A stretch of 64,000 bases of DNA from Actinomadura madurae (lineage in GTDB: Bacteria; Actinomycetota; Actinomycetes; Streptosporangiales; Streptosporangiaceae): the NCBI RefSeq assembly GCF_900115095.1, contig NZ_FOVH01000004.1:654340-718339 (forward strand). Direction: 5' to 3'. The position numbers and the translations under genes are program-made. Of the stretch, positions 44,546 to 53,099 are shown in pieces (the first letter of the stretch is position 1; each line of letters starts with the position of its first letter). The notes under the pieces are model-generated. The model was not told the DNA's origin and ran no database searches. It worked only from the letters and a program-made list of their open reading frames with translations.

Positions 44546-45955
44546 ATGTCCGTTCGTCAGATCCGCTCTGTCAACCCCGCGACCGAAGAAGTCCTGGGCC
44601 GCTTCGACCCGCACACCCCGGACCAGATCGATACGGCCCTCACCCGGGCCTCGACCGCGGCCGCTCAGTGGCGGTCCACTCCGATCGAGGTTCGCGCCGA
44701 GCACCTCCACCGCGCGGCCGCCATCTTGCGCGCCGAGCGGGACCGGCTCGCCGCGCTGATCACCGAGGAGATGGGCAAGCCCATCGCCGAGGCCGAAGCC
44801 GAGGTCGAGAAGTCCGCCTGGTGCTGCGAGTACTACGCCGAGCACGGTCCGGCGATGCTCGCCCACGAGTCCGTCGAGACCACCGCCACGCGCAGTCACA
44901 TCGCCTACGACCCGCTGGGTCTCGTGCTCGCGGTGATGCCGTGGAACTTCCCGCTGTGGCAGGTGTTCCGGTTCGCGCCGCCCGCGCTGCTCGCGGGCAA
45001 CGGCGCCGTGCTGAAGCACGCGTCGAACGTTCCGCGGAGCGCCCTCGCGATCTCCGAGGTCTGGGAGCGGGCCGGGTGCCCGGCCGGGCTGTTCACCACG
45101 CTGCTGGCCGGCCCGGACGCCGTGCCGGGCCTCATCGCCGACGACCGCATCCACGCCCTGACCCTCACCGGCTCCACCGAGGTCGGCGCCCAGGTCGCGG
45201 CCATGGCCGCTTCGCACCTCAAGCCCCAGGTGCTGGAGCTCGGCGGCTCCGACCCGTTCATCGTCCTCGCGGACGCCGACGTCCCCGCCGCCGCGGATGC
45301 CGCCGTCACGGCCCGGATGCTCAACGCCGGGCAGAGCTGCATCTCGGGCAAGCGCTTCATCGTCGAGGACGCGGTCGCCGAAGAGTTCACCGAGGCGTTC
45401 GCCGCGGGAGTCGCCGCGCTCACCGTCGGCGACCCCTTCGACCGCGACGTGCGGATCGGTCCGCTGGCGAGGGCGAGCATCCGCGCGGACGTGCTCGACC
45501 AGGTGCGCCGCAGCGTCTCGGCGGGCGCCAGGATCGTCACCGGCGGCACGGTGCCGGAGGGGCCGGGCTTCTACTACCGGCCCGCCGTCCTCGACAACGT
45601 CTCCCCTGAGATGGCCGTCGCGGCCGAGGAGACCTTCGGTCCGGTCGCCGCGGTCATCCGGGCGAAGGACGCATCCGACGCGGTCGACATCGCCAACGCC
45701 ACCGAGTTCGGTCTCGGTGCGGCCCTGTGGACGTCGGACCTCGATCGCGCGAACCACATCGTGCCCCGCATCGACGCGGGCGCCGTGTTCGTCAACGGGA
45801 TCGTCGCGTCCGACCCGCGTCTGCCCTTCGGCGGCGTCAAGCGCAGTGGCTACGGGCGTGAGCTGGGCGCCTTCGGGATCCGGCAGTTCACCAACGTCAA
45901 GAGCGTGTGGGTCGGACCAGCGCGGCACGGTCAAGACCACCCGCTCAGCGAATGA
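44546..45955 (+). CDS. NAD(P)-dependent aldehyde dehydrogenase (succinate-semialdehyde type)
   Basis: A 469-residue ALDH. Catalytic Cys265 sits in NAGQSCISGKR and the general base Glu in LELGGSDPFIVL; PWNFPLWQVFRFAPPALLAGN and GSTEVGAQVA build the cofactor fold. The ELGGSDPF and QSCISGKR forms match succinate-semialdehyde dehydrogenases. AAAAGGA precedes the ATG. It closes the GntR operon and would oxidise the aldehyde produced from the imported compound to an acid for central metabolism. Confidence 0.9.
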   Translation: MSVRQIRSVNPATEEVLGRFDPHTPDQIDTALTRASTAAAQWRSTPIEVRAEHLHRAAAILRAERDRLAALITEEMGKPIAEAEAEVEKSAWCCEYYAEHGPAMLAHESVETTATRSHIAYDPLGLVLAVMPWNFPLWQVFRFAPPALLAGNGAVLKHASNVPRSALAISEVWERAGCPAGLFTTLLAGPDAVPGLIADDRIHALTLTGSTEVGAQVAAMAASHLKPQVLELGGSDPFIVLADADVPAAADAAVTARMLNAGQSCISGKRFIVEDAVAEEFTEAFAAGVAALTVGDPFDRDVRIGPLARASIRADVLDQVRRSVSAGARIVTGGTVPEGPGFYYRPAVLDNVSPEMAVAAEETFGPVAAVIRAKDASDAVDIANATEFGLGAALWTSDLDRANHIVPRIDAGAVFVNGIVASDPRLPFGGVKRSGYGRELGAFGIRQFTNVKSVWVGPARHGQDHPLSE

Positions 45956-46024
45956 ACCACCAGGCCGGGAACGATCTGCGGCGACAAGGCTGCCGGCAAG
46001 GCGGTGCCTGTGCTGCGGACGTCC

Positions 46025-46318
46025 TCAGGCCCCGGTCGTTCCGCGTGATCGTCGCTCCGCGCTCATGAGCCGGTCGCAGTCTTCGTAACCGAGATCGTAC
46101 AAGCTGATGATCTTGGATGTTCGCTTGCCGGCCTTCAGGAACCGTGCCACCGCGCGAGCCGACCCGAACACCGACCGCCACACCAGGTCGTCGCGGTCGT
46201 ACGTCCCGCTGTTCGGCAGCTCCCCCTGGCCAGGCCGGGTGCAGTGAACGCGGCCGACCACCCGGTACTTGATGCGATCGCCCATCGGAGTCAGCAGCAC
46301 CCGGACCCGCCCCTGCAT
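46025..46318 (-). CDS. Small hypothetical protein
   Basis: A 97-residue basic protein, MQGRVRVLLTPMGDRIKYRVV at the start and KISLYDLGYEDCDRL-like sequence (ISLYDLGYEDCDRLMSAERR) near the end. I do not recognise a family. It starts four bases after the stop of the nuclease gene upstream on the same strand, so it is probably co-transcribed. Codon use is less GC-biased than neighbours (AAACGAACATCCAAGATC), so it may be of recent origin or mis-called. Confidence 0.5.
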   Translation of the reverse strand: MQGRVRVLLTPMGDRIKYRVVGRVHCTRPGQGELPNSGTYDRDDLVWRSVFGSARAVARFLKAGKRTSKIISLYDLGYEDCDRLMSAERRSRGTTGA

Positions 46319-46321
46319 GGT

Positions 46322-47089
46322 TCAGACGTCGCCGGTGGTGAGGGTTGCTTCTATGCCGTAGTGGTCGGAGAGGACGGTCGAGGCACCGGTGGAGAGCTGG
46401 ATCGCCTCCTTGAAGACCAGGCGGGTCGTCGCGTCCGTCCCCGGCCGGACGAGGAGCTGGTCGATGGCGCCGATGTCCGCGTAGTCGGGACGGTAGGTCG
46501 GTTCCGTGTCGCCCGCCAGGGCGTCCTCCAGTCCCGTGGCGGACACGAACTCCTGGAAGTAGGGGGAGTCGCGCGGGACGTTGAAGTCGCCCATGGCCAC
46601 CAGAGGCTCCGCCCGGTCGATCCTGTTGATCGCGGACGCCAGCCGCCGAAGCTCCGACTGCTCCACCTTGGCGTACCGGTTGCCCGGCGACCAGTCCATG
46701 TCCATGTTCGCGGACAGGTGCGCGTTCACGACCGTCAGGTGACCGGTGGGCAACCGGACACGGGTGAACAGGGCGCCCTTGCCCAGCAGCCATTCGGGAC
46801 GGGCCGGACGCGCGAGCGCGAACGGCTGGAAGTGCCGCCGCGTGATCGGATGGCGGGAGAGGGTCACCAGGCCGCCGCGGACGAGCGGGAGCGGAAGCAT
46901 TCGGAACGAGGCCGCGTGCGGGTAGGAAGGGACGGCGCGGCGCAGCACCGCCAGGACCCGCGGCGAGATGACCTCCTGCAAGCAGACGACGTCGTAGTCC
47001 ATTTGCTCGATCAGCCCGGCGAGCACGCCGATGCGCGCCCGGGCCTGCCCGCGGAACAGCGTGTTGAAAGTGAGAACGCGCGCCTTCAC
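46322..47089 (-). CDS. Endonuclease/exonuclease/phosphatase (EEP) family protein
   Basis: A 255-residue member of the EEP superfamily of metal-dependent phosphodiesterases. Visible motifs: LTFNTLF (Asn), DVVCLQEV (metal Glu), VVNAHLSANMDMDW (catalytic His), VAMGDFNVP (Asp/Asn) and the C-terminal LSDHYGIEATL (His). No signal peptide is seen, so it acts in the cytosol. Substrates in this family range from DNA repair sites to sphingomyelin and inositol phosphates; the FxPF-like tail does not separate them. Confidence 0.87.
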   Translation of the reverse strand: MKARVLTFNTLFRGQARARIGVLAGLIEQMDYDVVCLQEVISPRVLAVLRRAVPSYPHAASFRMLPLPLVRGGLVTLSRHPITRRHFQPFALARPARPEWLLGKGALFTRVRLPTGHLTVVNAHLSANMDMDWSPGNRYAKVEQSELRRLASAINRIDRAEPLVAMGDFNVPRDSPYFQEFVSATGLEDALAGDTEPTYRPDYADIGAIDQLLVRPGTDATTRLVFKEAIQLSTGASTVLSDHYGIEATLTTGDV

Positions 47090-47443
47090 GACTCGCCCCG
47101 CGGTGCCCGCGCGCCGCGCCGGACGTCGTCCTTCATGACCATGGCCGCCACTCTACGTGCCACCGCGAGCCGAGCACGGCTTCCGGCGCGGCACTCTGTG
47201 ACTCTCAAAAGGAGTTTCTTCCTGCGGTTTCCGCGGGATCTCACCGCCGCCGAAAAGCCCCGGTGTTTATGTGGGATGGAGCAGATGTGAAGCCGGATCT
47301 CTCACCGGGACTCGCGCGCCGGTCGCAGGGCTAGCCCGTGAGCGCGGCGGGCTAGCCCGTTCACGTTGAAGAGTGGGAGGGGGTGGTGCATCATTGACGC
47401 CTTCACCCCACCGTCGAAAGCGCCCGCCATCGAAAGCCGGTTG
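47090..47443. other. 354-bp intergenic region with paired GGGCTAGCCC palindromes
   Basis: No well-supported gene except the uncertain 5' end of the small Cys/His protein (TTG 47366 possible). The promoter of the EEP gene lies at the left. Two copies of a palindromic dodecamer at 47328-47360 are listed separately. Confidence 0.5.
47328..47360. repeat. Tandem palindromic dodecamer (GGGCTAGCCCGT twice)
   Basis: GGGCTAGCCCGT occurs at 47328-47339 and 47349-47360, 21 bp apart, two helical turns. Each contains the perfect palindrome GGGCTAGCCC, so two protein dimers could bind the same DNA face. It lies just upstream of the small Cys/His protein and about 460 bp before the LLM-AraC genes. Confidence 0.7.
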
Positions 47444-47725
47444 ATGCCCAGCCCTCCGAGCAACGGCGAACAACTCTGCTCGATGCCCCGCTGTGGCCGC
47501 ACGTCGTCCTTTCACGTGCGGCTGGAGGCGGCCGGTGTCCCCGAGGAGGGAGGCCTCGATTCCTGCGGCGCCCATCTCGCCGAGACCGTGCAGGAATTGG
47601 CGACGCGAGCCCGTGGGCAGCGGCGGGACCACGCGCGGGCGATCGTGTACGCGACGGTGGACGGGCGGCGCCCGGATGGGCCGGGGCCTTTCGACCGGTT
47701 CGCACTCGGCGCCATACCAGTGTGA
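47444..47725 (+). CDS. Small Cys/His-containing hypothetical protein
   Basis: About 93 residues from ATG 47444 (TTG 47366 would lengthen it). It has a CSMPRCGRTSSFHV segment, then DSCGAHLAETVQELA, a C-x4-C...C-x2-H pattern that could bind zinc or iron. I recall similar small proteins in other actinobacteria but no named family. No clear ribosome-binding site is seen, so the start is not settled. It lies 90 bp before the LLM gene on the same strand. Confidence 0.5.
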   Translation: MPSPPSNGEQLCSMPRCGRTSSFHVRLEAAGVPEEGGLDSCGAHLAETVQELATRARGQRRDHARAIVYATVDGRRPDGPGPFDRFALGAIPV

Positions 47726-47815
47726 CCCGGCTGGTTCCGGCCATTGCCCCGCACTCCAGGCAGTTCCGATACTGGGCGGGCAATGCCGAACGCGGCCGGA
47801 CGAAAAGGGGTCGGC

Positions 47816-48919
47816 ATGGGATTCCAGCTTGGCTTGTTCTCCCCCAACACCGAATCGGGACTCGCGATCACGACCGCACCGGAAAGGTGGCACGCGACCT
47901 GGGACAACAATCTCCGGCTCGCCCGGATCGCGGACGAGTCGGGCATCGACTTCCTGCTCCCGGTCGCCCGCTGGACGGACTGGGGCCCCGACACCGACTT
48001 CCACCGCAGCGCCCTCGACCCGCTCGTGTGGGCGTCCGGCCTCCTCGCCCAGACCGAGCGGATCCGCGTGTTCAGCACCGTCCACACCGCGTTCCACCAT
48101 CCGGTCGTCGCGGCGAAGCAGCTCGCGACGGCGGACCACCTCAGCAGGGGGAGGATCGGCCTGAACATCGTCGCGGGCTGGCACGCTCCCGAATACGAGA
48201 TGTTCGGCCTCACGCTGCCCGACGACCACGACACGCGCTACGCCCTGGCCCAGGAGTGGTGGGACGTCGTCAAGCGCATCTGGTCGACCGAGGAGCCGTT
48301 CGACCACGAGGGGCAGTTCTTCCAGTTGAAGAACGTCGTGGGCCGGCCCAAGCCGTACAACGGGCACAGCCTGCCCGTCATCAACGCGGGATCGTCCACG
48401 CAGGGGCGTTCGTTCGCCGCGCGCAACGCCGACCGCGCCTTCACCGTCGTCGCCGGCCCCGAGGACGGCGCCGAGATCGTCAAGGCCATCCGCGCCGAGG
48501 CGGCGTCCCACGGCCGGACGGTCGGCGTCTTCACGCTCGGCCACGTCGTGTGCCGCCCGACGAGGACCGAGGCCGAGGACTTCCTGCGGTACTACGCGGA
48601 CGAGCACGCCGACTGGCCCGCCGTCGACGAGGTCATGCGGCTCCAGGGGCTGCACGCGCAGTCGTTCACCCCGGAGATGCTGCAGATCTACCGGGACCGG
48701 TTCGCGGCCGGGCACGGCAGCTGCCCGCTGATCGGCGACCCCGACGACGTGGCCGAGGGGATCGCGGAGTTCGCGCGCGCCGGGTTCGACGGTATCGCTC
48801 TGTCGTTCCTCAATTACGCTGAAGAACTGGGGTACTTCGCCGCGGAGGTCATGCCGCGGCTCCGCGCCCGGGGTGTCCTGTCCATCGACCGCCGAACGGA
48901 TTCGCCTCCAGGACCATGA
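47816..48919 (+). CDS. LLM-class FMN-dependent monooxygenase (SsuD/RutA-like)
   Basis: A 367-residue TIM-barrel enzyme. FQLGLFSPNTESG at the start, RWTDWGPDTDFH, GRIGLNIVAGWHAPEYEMFG and PVINAGSSTQGRSFAARNADRAFT match the two-component monooxygenases related to alkanesulfonate monooxygenase and pyrimidine oxygenase RutA. These use FMNH2 and O2 to attack C-S or N-C bonds. AAAAGGGG sits five bases before ATG 47816. Its stop overlaps the AraC start (ATGA), so the regulator is co-expressed. No flavin reductase lies next to it. Confidence 0.9.
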   Translation: MGFQLGLFSPNTESGLAITTAPERWHATWDNNLRLARIADESGIDFLLPVARWTDWGPDTDFHRSALDPLVWASGLLAQTERIRVFSTVHTAFHHPVVAAKQLATADHLSRGRIGLNIVAGWHAPEYEMFGLTLPDDHDTRYALAQEWWDVVKRIWSTEEPFDHEGQFFQLKNVVGRPKPYNGHSLPVINAGSSTQGRSFAARNADRAFTVVAGPEDGAEIVKAIRAEAASHGRTVGVFTLGHVVCRPTRTEAEDFLRYYADEHADWPAVDEVMRLQGLHAQSFTPEMLQIYRDRFAAGHGSCPLIGDPDDVAEGIAEFARAGFDGIALSFLNYAEELGYFAAEVMPRLRARGVLSIDRRTDSPPGP

Positions 48920-49905
48920 CTTCTCTCGACATCTCGCCGCCCCTGTCCGCCCACCAGCGGATCGTCAGCACGGACATCGACCTCCTGCACGACACGGTCG
49001 AACCGTTCGCCGTCGGCCACGACCTCCAGGCGATCGAGCCGCAGGTCCCGCTGGACGGGCAGGTCAACGCGCTCGGGCTGGGCGCGGTCAACCTGGTCTG
49101 GGTGCGGTACGGCGGCGGCGGGGTCATCGTCGACACCCCGCCGACCGAGGGGCATTTCGCCCTGTGCGCCCCGCAGGCGCCGATGGGCGTCGAGTACCGG
49201 GCGACGAAGACGAGCGAGACGGCCGGCGACCACCTGGTGCTGTCCCACGACGAGTCGATGCGGATGAAGCCCCATGCGACGCTGGGCTGCCTGGTCATCG
49301 CCACGAGCACCGGGCGGCTCGCCGACCACCTCGCCGGCCATCTCGGGCGCGACCACACCGCGCCGCTGCGCTTCGACAAGGCCGGGCCGGCCATCGCCGA
49401 GCCCTCGATCATCCAGAGCACCTGGCGGTACGTGTGCGCCATCCTCGACACCGCCACCGAGCGGGGCGGGCTCCATCCGCTCGCGGCCCGCAGCCTGGAG
49501 GACGCGCTGCTCACGGCGATCCTCCTCGGCCTGCCGCACACCGGCACCGCGACCCTCGCCGAGGAGCCCGGCAAGGCCCCCCACCATCTGGCCGGGGTGA
49601 TCCGCGAATGGGTCGAGGCGCACCATCACCGGCCGATCGGCGTCAGCGACATCGCGGCGGCCGTGGGCGTCGGCGTCCGGCAGCTCCAGGTGATCTGCCA
49701 GGACCAGTGGGGGACGACGCCCACGCAGCTCTTACGCGGCGTCAGGCTGGACCACGCGCGCGCCGCGCTCACCATGGCGCTGCCGGGGCCGCGCACCGTC
49801 TCGGACGTGGCCGAGGCGGCCGGGTACCTCCACATGAGCCGTTTCGCCGCCCACTACCGGCAGCGCTTCGGCGAGACCCCCACCGAGACGCTCAGGAGAC
49901 GCTGA
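48916..49905 (+). CDS. AraC family transcriptional regulator
   Basis: A 329-residue regulator with an AraC-binding-like N-terminal half (residues about 10-180; VNLVWVRYGGGGVIVDTPPTEGHFALCAP) and a C-terminal double HTH (about 225-328). The HTH motifs are IGVSDIAAAVGVGVRQLQVICQDQWGTTPTQLLRGVRLDHAR and VSDVAEAAGYLHMSRFAAHYRQRFGETP. It overlaps the LLM stop by four bases and probably activates that gene in response to its substrate. Confidence 0.9.
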   Translation: MTSLDISPPLSAHQRIVSTDIDLLHDTVEPFAVGHDLQAIEPQVPLDGQVNALGLGAVNLVWVRYGGGGVIVDTPPTEGHFALCAPQAPMGVEYRATKTSETAGDHLVLSHDESMRMKPHATLGCLVIATSTGRLADHLAGHLGRDHTAPLRFDKAGPAIAEPSIIQSTWRYVCAILDTATERGGLHPLAARSLEDALLTAILLGLPHTGTATLAEEPGKAPHHLAGVIREWVEAHHHRPIGVSDIAAAVGVGVRQLQVICQDQWGTTPTQLLRGVRLDHARAALTMALPGPRTVSDVAEAAGYLHMSRFAAHYRQRFGETPTETLRRR

Positions 49906-49926
49906 GTCCGCTCGGGAGCCGCCGGG

Positions 49927-51708
49927 TCAGCCGTGGAGGCGTTCCACGTTCGTGCGGAGGCGGTCTCCCGCCCGGCGTGCGAGCCCTGCGAGCGCCCTGT
50001 TCGCGGTGGGCGACACGCGAGAGAGCGCGCGGGCGAAGCGTGCTTCCACGGTGACGAGAGCCACCGGCGTGTCCTGCCGGACGGCCCGCAGGACGGCCTG
50101 CGCGACCTTCTCCGGCGGGAACCCTCGGCGTTCGATCGCCCGTCCCAGGCGGTCACGAAGTTCGCTGTCCACGCTGGGCGGCAGACCGGCGAAGCGGGTC
50201 CGGCCGATCATTGGTGTGTCTATCGCGCCGGGGCAGACGGCCGAGGCACCGATCCCGTAGCGGTCGAGGTCGAGGCGGAGGCATTCGGTCAGCTGGAGTA
50301 CGGCGGCCTTGGTCGCGCTGTAGGCGGGCAGGTCCGGGCTGGGCATGAACGCCGCCATCGACGCGATGTTCACGATGTGGCCCCACTCGCCGCGCTCCAC
50401 CATCTGGCGGCCGAACAGGCGGGAGCCGCGGTACATGCCGTCCAGGTTGATGGAACGGATGCGCGCCCACTCCTCCTCGGACGTGTCGAGCAGGGAACCC
50501 GCGACGGCGACGCCCACGTTGTTCACCACGATGTCCGGGACGCCGAACGTGTCACGCACGTACTCGGCGAACCGTTCCATCCCGTCGGCGTCGGCGACGT
50601 CCACCCCGTAGACGTGGGCTTCGCCGCCCGCCGCCTCTATCTCGTCCACCGTGTGCTTGGCTGTGCCTTCGTCGATATCTGCGACGACCACCCGTGCCCC
50701 TGCGGCGGCGAAGGCATGGGCCGTGGCTCGTCCGATACCGCTGCCCGCACCTGTGATGACGACGAGATCGCCACCGAAGTCCTTACCGGGCTGTCCCGCC
50801 GCGCGCGCGTGGGCCAGCCCAGGTGTCTCCGGCCCGCCCTCGATGTGCTCTACGAACTCGCTGATCCAACGGGCGATGAGGTCAGGGTGGCTACGGGCCA
50901 CCCAGTGCCCGGCCGGGGCGCGCCGCACGTAAAGGCGTGGCACGGCACCCCGCGCGGAGAGCAGGAGCGACTGCGAGCCGTAGCGGTCCTTGACCGGGAC
51001 GATGAGCTGCACGGGGACGTCCGTCCGCCCATCGCCCGCGGGGACCGAGCCGCGCCGCATGTTGGCCCGGTACAGGCCGAGCCCGTTGCGGGCGTCGGCC
51101 CGCAGCGTCTCCGCCGGGTGCCCGGACCGCGGGTCGGCGCCCTCACGCAGCCGCATCGTGCGCCCGAACCCCGCGGCGAGCACCCGGGCCGCCGCCTCGC
51201 CCACCCGCGGCGCCATCAGCACCGGCATGTAGACGCTGCGCCGCGCCTGCCCGAGGACCTCAGCGACGCCGCGCGGACCGGACCGGACGGCCTCCCGCGC
51301 CCAGCGGGCCATGTGCCGCCGGTCCGGTCCGGAGATCGACGTGAACGAGGCGATCCGGCCGCGCAGCCGGTCCCCGATGACGGCCTCCCAGCCCTGCACC
51401 GACCCCCAGTCGTGCCCCACCAGGTGGACGGGCGCGCGGGCGCCCGCACCGTCCAGGACGGCCTCCAGGTCACCCATGAGCCCGTCCAGCCCGTAATCCA
51501 TCGGGTCGGACGGATCGCTCGACGCGCCGGCGCCCCGGACGTCATAGGCGATGACGCGGAACCGCCCGGCGAGCCGCTCGGCCACCTCGTCCCACATCGC
51601 GGCCGTGTCGGGGTACCCGTGGACGAGGACGACCGCCGGCCGGTCGTCCTCGCCGCGCACCCGCACGGCCAGCTCGATCTCGCCCGACCTCACCCGCTGG
51701 TCCCGCAT
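49927..51708 (-). CDS. Alpha/beta hydrolase (epoxide-hydrolase-like)-SDR fusion, EphD-like
   Basis: A 593-residue two-domain protein. Residues about 1-290 are an alpha/beta hydrolase with HGYPD (oxyanion), the nucleophile Asp100 in VGHDWG, the form used by epoxide hydrolases, and GHW near 268. Residues about 315-570 are a short-chain dehydrogenase with GAGSGIG, NNVG, Ser450 and YSATK (Tyr463, Lys467). Mycobacterium tuberculosis EphD has the same order and nearly the same length, and has been linked to mycolic-acid metabolism. ATG 51708 is favoured; the frame extends to 51774 with poor sequence. It is 17 kb from the lipid cluster. Confidence 0.88.
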   Translation of the reverse strand: MRDQRVRSGEIELAVRVRGEDDRPAVVLVHGYPDTAAMWDEVAERLAGRFRVIAYDVRGAGASSDPSDPMDYGLDGLMGDLEAVLDGAGARAPVHLVGHDWGSVQGWEAVIGDRLRGRIASFTSISGPDRRHMARWAREAVRSGPRGVAEVLGQARRSVYMPVLMAPRVGEAAARVLAAGFGRTMRLREGADPRSGHPAETLRADARNGLGLYRANMRRGSVPAGDGRTDVPVQLIVPVKDRYGSQSLLLSARGAVPRLYVRRAPAGHWVARSHPDLIARWISEFVEHIEGGPETPGLAHARAAGQPGKDFGGDLVVITGAGSGIGRATAHAFAAAGARVVVADIDEGTAKHTVDEIEAAGGEAHVYGVDVADADGMERFAEYVRDTFGVPDIVVNNVGVAVAGSLLDTSEEEWARIRSINLDGMYRGSRLFGRQMVERGEWGHIVNIASMAAFMPSPDLPAYSATKAAVLQLTECLRLDLDRYGIGASAVCPGAIDTPMIGRTRFAGLPPSVDSELRDRLGRAIERRGFPPEKVAQAVLRAVRQDTPVALVTVEARFARALSRVSPTANRALAGLARRAGDRLRTNVERLHG

Positions 51709-51777
51709 CAGCCCGCCCGCCGTTCCGTAGGAGCCGTCTCCCGCGAAACTACGCCCCCGGCACGGGCCGTCCAACGC

Positions 51778-52308
51778 CTACCGGACGGGCTGGCGGAGAA
51801 TCGTGCGCATCTTCTCCGGGTCGGTCTCCCGCGGGTCGGACAGGTAGATCTCATGGTGAAGCCCGTTCACCACGAGACCCTCGGCCTCCATCAACGCGGT
51901 CATCCGCGCGAGCGACGCGGGCTCGTCCGAATACGCGCCGTGGTGCATCATCTGCACGCACCGCCCGTCCGCGTAGGTCACGTACTGGACGCGCGCCGCC
52001 GCGGGCAGCCCCGGACGCACTTCCTCACGTGCCCTTTCCACCTGCGCACTTCCGTCCGGGAGACGGAGGAACAGGTGCCACCGCCACTCCTCGCGGGGCA
52101 CCTCGAACGGCGAGCGCTCGTCCTCCACCCACCAACGTCCTTCCAGCGGGACCATCGGCGCGCCCAGCGCGCCCATCACCGCGTACAGCGCGCCCACGCT
52201 CTCGTTGTACGCGGCGCCTCCCGGCTCGCCGCGGCCGGTGACGGCCAGGCCGGACACGGCCTCGTGCTCCACCAGCTCCGGCTCGTCCGCCGCCTCATAC
52301 CAGCTCAT
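51778..52308 (-). CDS. GyrI-like small-molecule-binding protein
   Basis: A 176-residue protein with a GyrI-like fold: DGSAQVERAREEV, YVTYADGRCVQMMHHGAYSDEPASLARMTALMEAEGL, NGLHHEIYLSDPRETDPEKMRTILRQPV. These domains bind hydrophobic or planar small molecules. Its start overlaps the end of the MerR gene by 14 bp on the same strand, so it is translationally coupled and probably belongs to the same ligand response. The MerR protein itself ends in a related domain. Confidence 0.85.
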   Translation of the reverse strand: MSWYEAADEPELVEHEAVSGLAVTGRGEPGGAAYNESVGALYAVMGALGAPMVPLEGRWWVEDERSPFEVPREEWRWHLFLRLPDGSAQVERAREEVRPGLPAAARVQYVTYADGRCVQMMHHGAYSDEPASLARMTALMEAEGLVVNGLHHEIYLSDPRETDPEKMRTILRQPVR

Positions 52309-53059
52309 CAGGATCCTCCACTCGGACCATCACCCGGGTCTCCAGGTGTTCGGGCGGCGTGGTCGCGGGGTCGTTGAGGTACACCTCGCGGACGGGCCCG
52401 GCGGGCGTGTGCCCGTAGTCGCCGAACCACGCGAGCACGCCATGGACCGTGAGCGGTATCTCCTCGTACGGGCCGACATGGACGGCCGCGGCGAACGCGC
52501 CGCCCGGCAGGACCTCGTCGCCGTCCGCGGCCCGGACGGCCACCCGCACGTCGAACTCGTCCGCCATGTCCAGCGGGAACAGGCCGACGAGCAGTCCGTC
52601 CGGCGACATGCGGGGCAGCAGCCGCGCCACGCACGCCGACGTCGCGTCCGGGATCGTCGCCGGCGTCGCCGCCGCGCGCTCGGCGAACACCCGCAGCGCC
52701 GGCTCCCGGACGACCGACACGCCGGTCTCCGGCAGCCCCTCCGCGACCACGCGGTCCAGGAGCCGGAGGGCGCGCCGCCGCCGGGCGACGTCCGCCTCGA
52801 TCCTGTCCCGCGCCTGCCGCAGCGCGCCGCCGTCCCCGGACAGGACGCGCGCGACGTCCGGCAGCGGGACGTCCATCGCCCGCAGCAGGCCGACCAGCAG
52901 CGCGTCCCGTGCCTGGTCGGGCCGGTAGTAGCGGTAGCCGGACGCCGGGTCGGTCCAGGCCGGGACCAGCAGGCCCAGCTCGGCGTAGTGCCGGAGCTGC
53001 TTGACGCTCAGCCGGCTCAGCCGCGCGAACCGTCCGATCGGCAGGAGATCGTTGCTCAC
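52295..53059 (-). CDS. MerR family regulator with GyrI-like effector domain
   Basis: A 254-residue MerR/BmrR-type regulator. HTH with LPIGRFARLSRLSVKQLRHYAELGLLVPAW and YRYYRPDQARDALLV (residues about 5-60), a dimerisation coiled coil (about 75-115) and a C-terminal GyrI-like effector domain ending FGDYGHTPAGPVREVYLND. GTG 53059 is chosen because a MerR-type operator occupies 53076-53092, where a longer frame (GTG 53083) would start; GGTGGGG precedes 53059. It probably activates its own operon with the GyrI-like protein. Confidence 0.88.
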   Translation of the reverse strand: MSNDLLPIGRFARLSRLSVKQLRHYAELGLLVPAWTDPASGYRYYRPDQARDALLVGLLRAMDVPLPDVARVLSGDGGALRQARDRIEADVARRRRALRLLDRVVAEGLPETGVSVVREPALRVFAERAAATPATIPDATSACVARLLPRMSPDGLLVGLFPLDMADEFDVRVAVRAADGDEVLPGGAFAAAVHVGPYEEIPLTVHGVLAWFGDYGHTPAGPVREVYLNDPATTPPEHLETRVMVRVEDPDELV

Positions 53060-53075
53060 AGGCCCCACCCTGATG

Positions 53076-53092
53076 TCTCCCACACTGGGAGA
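53076..53092 (-). promoter_or_regulatory. MerR-type promoter operator
   Basis: TCTCCCA and TGGGAGA form perfect 7-bp arms around three bases, 16 bp before the MerR start codon. On the coding strand GACTCTCCCA...TGGGAGAC is the form of palindrome that lies between -35 and -10 elements of MerR-regulated promoters with long spacers. Confidence 0.8.
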
Positions 53093-53099
53093 GTCCAGC

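Noticed and set aside
47267..48715. 482-residue minus-strand frame across the LLM gene
   Set aside because: It mirrors a complete LLM enzyme with good ribosome-binding site and has no motif of its own.
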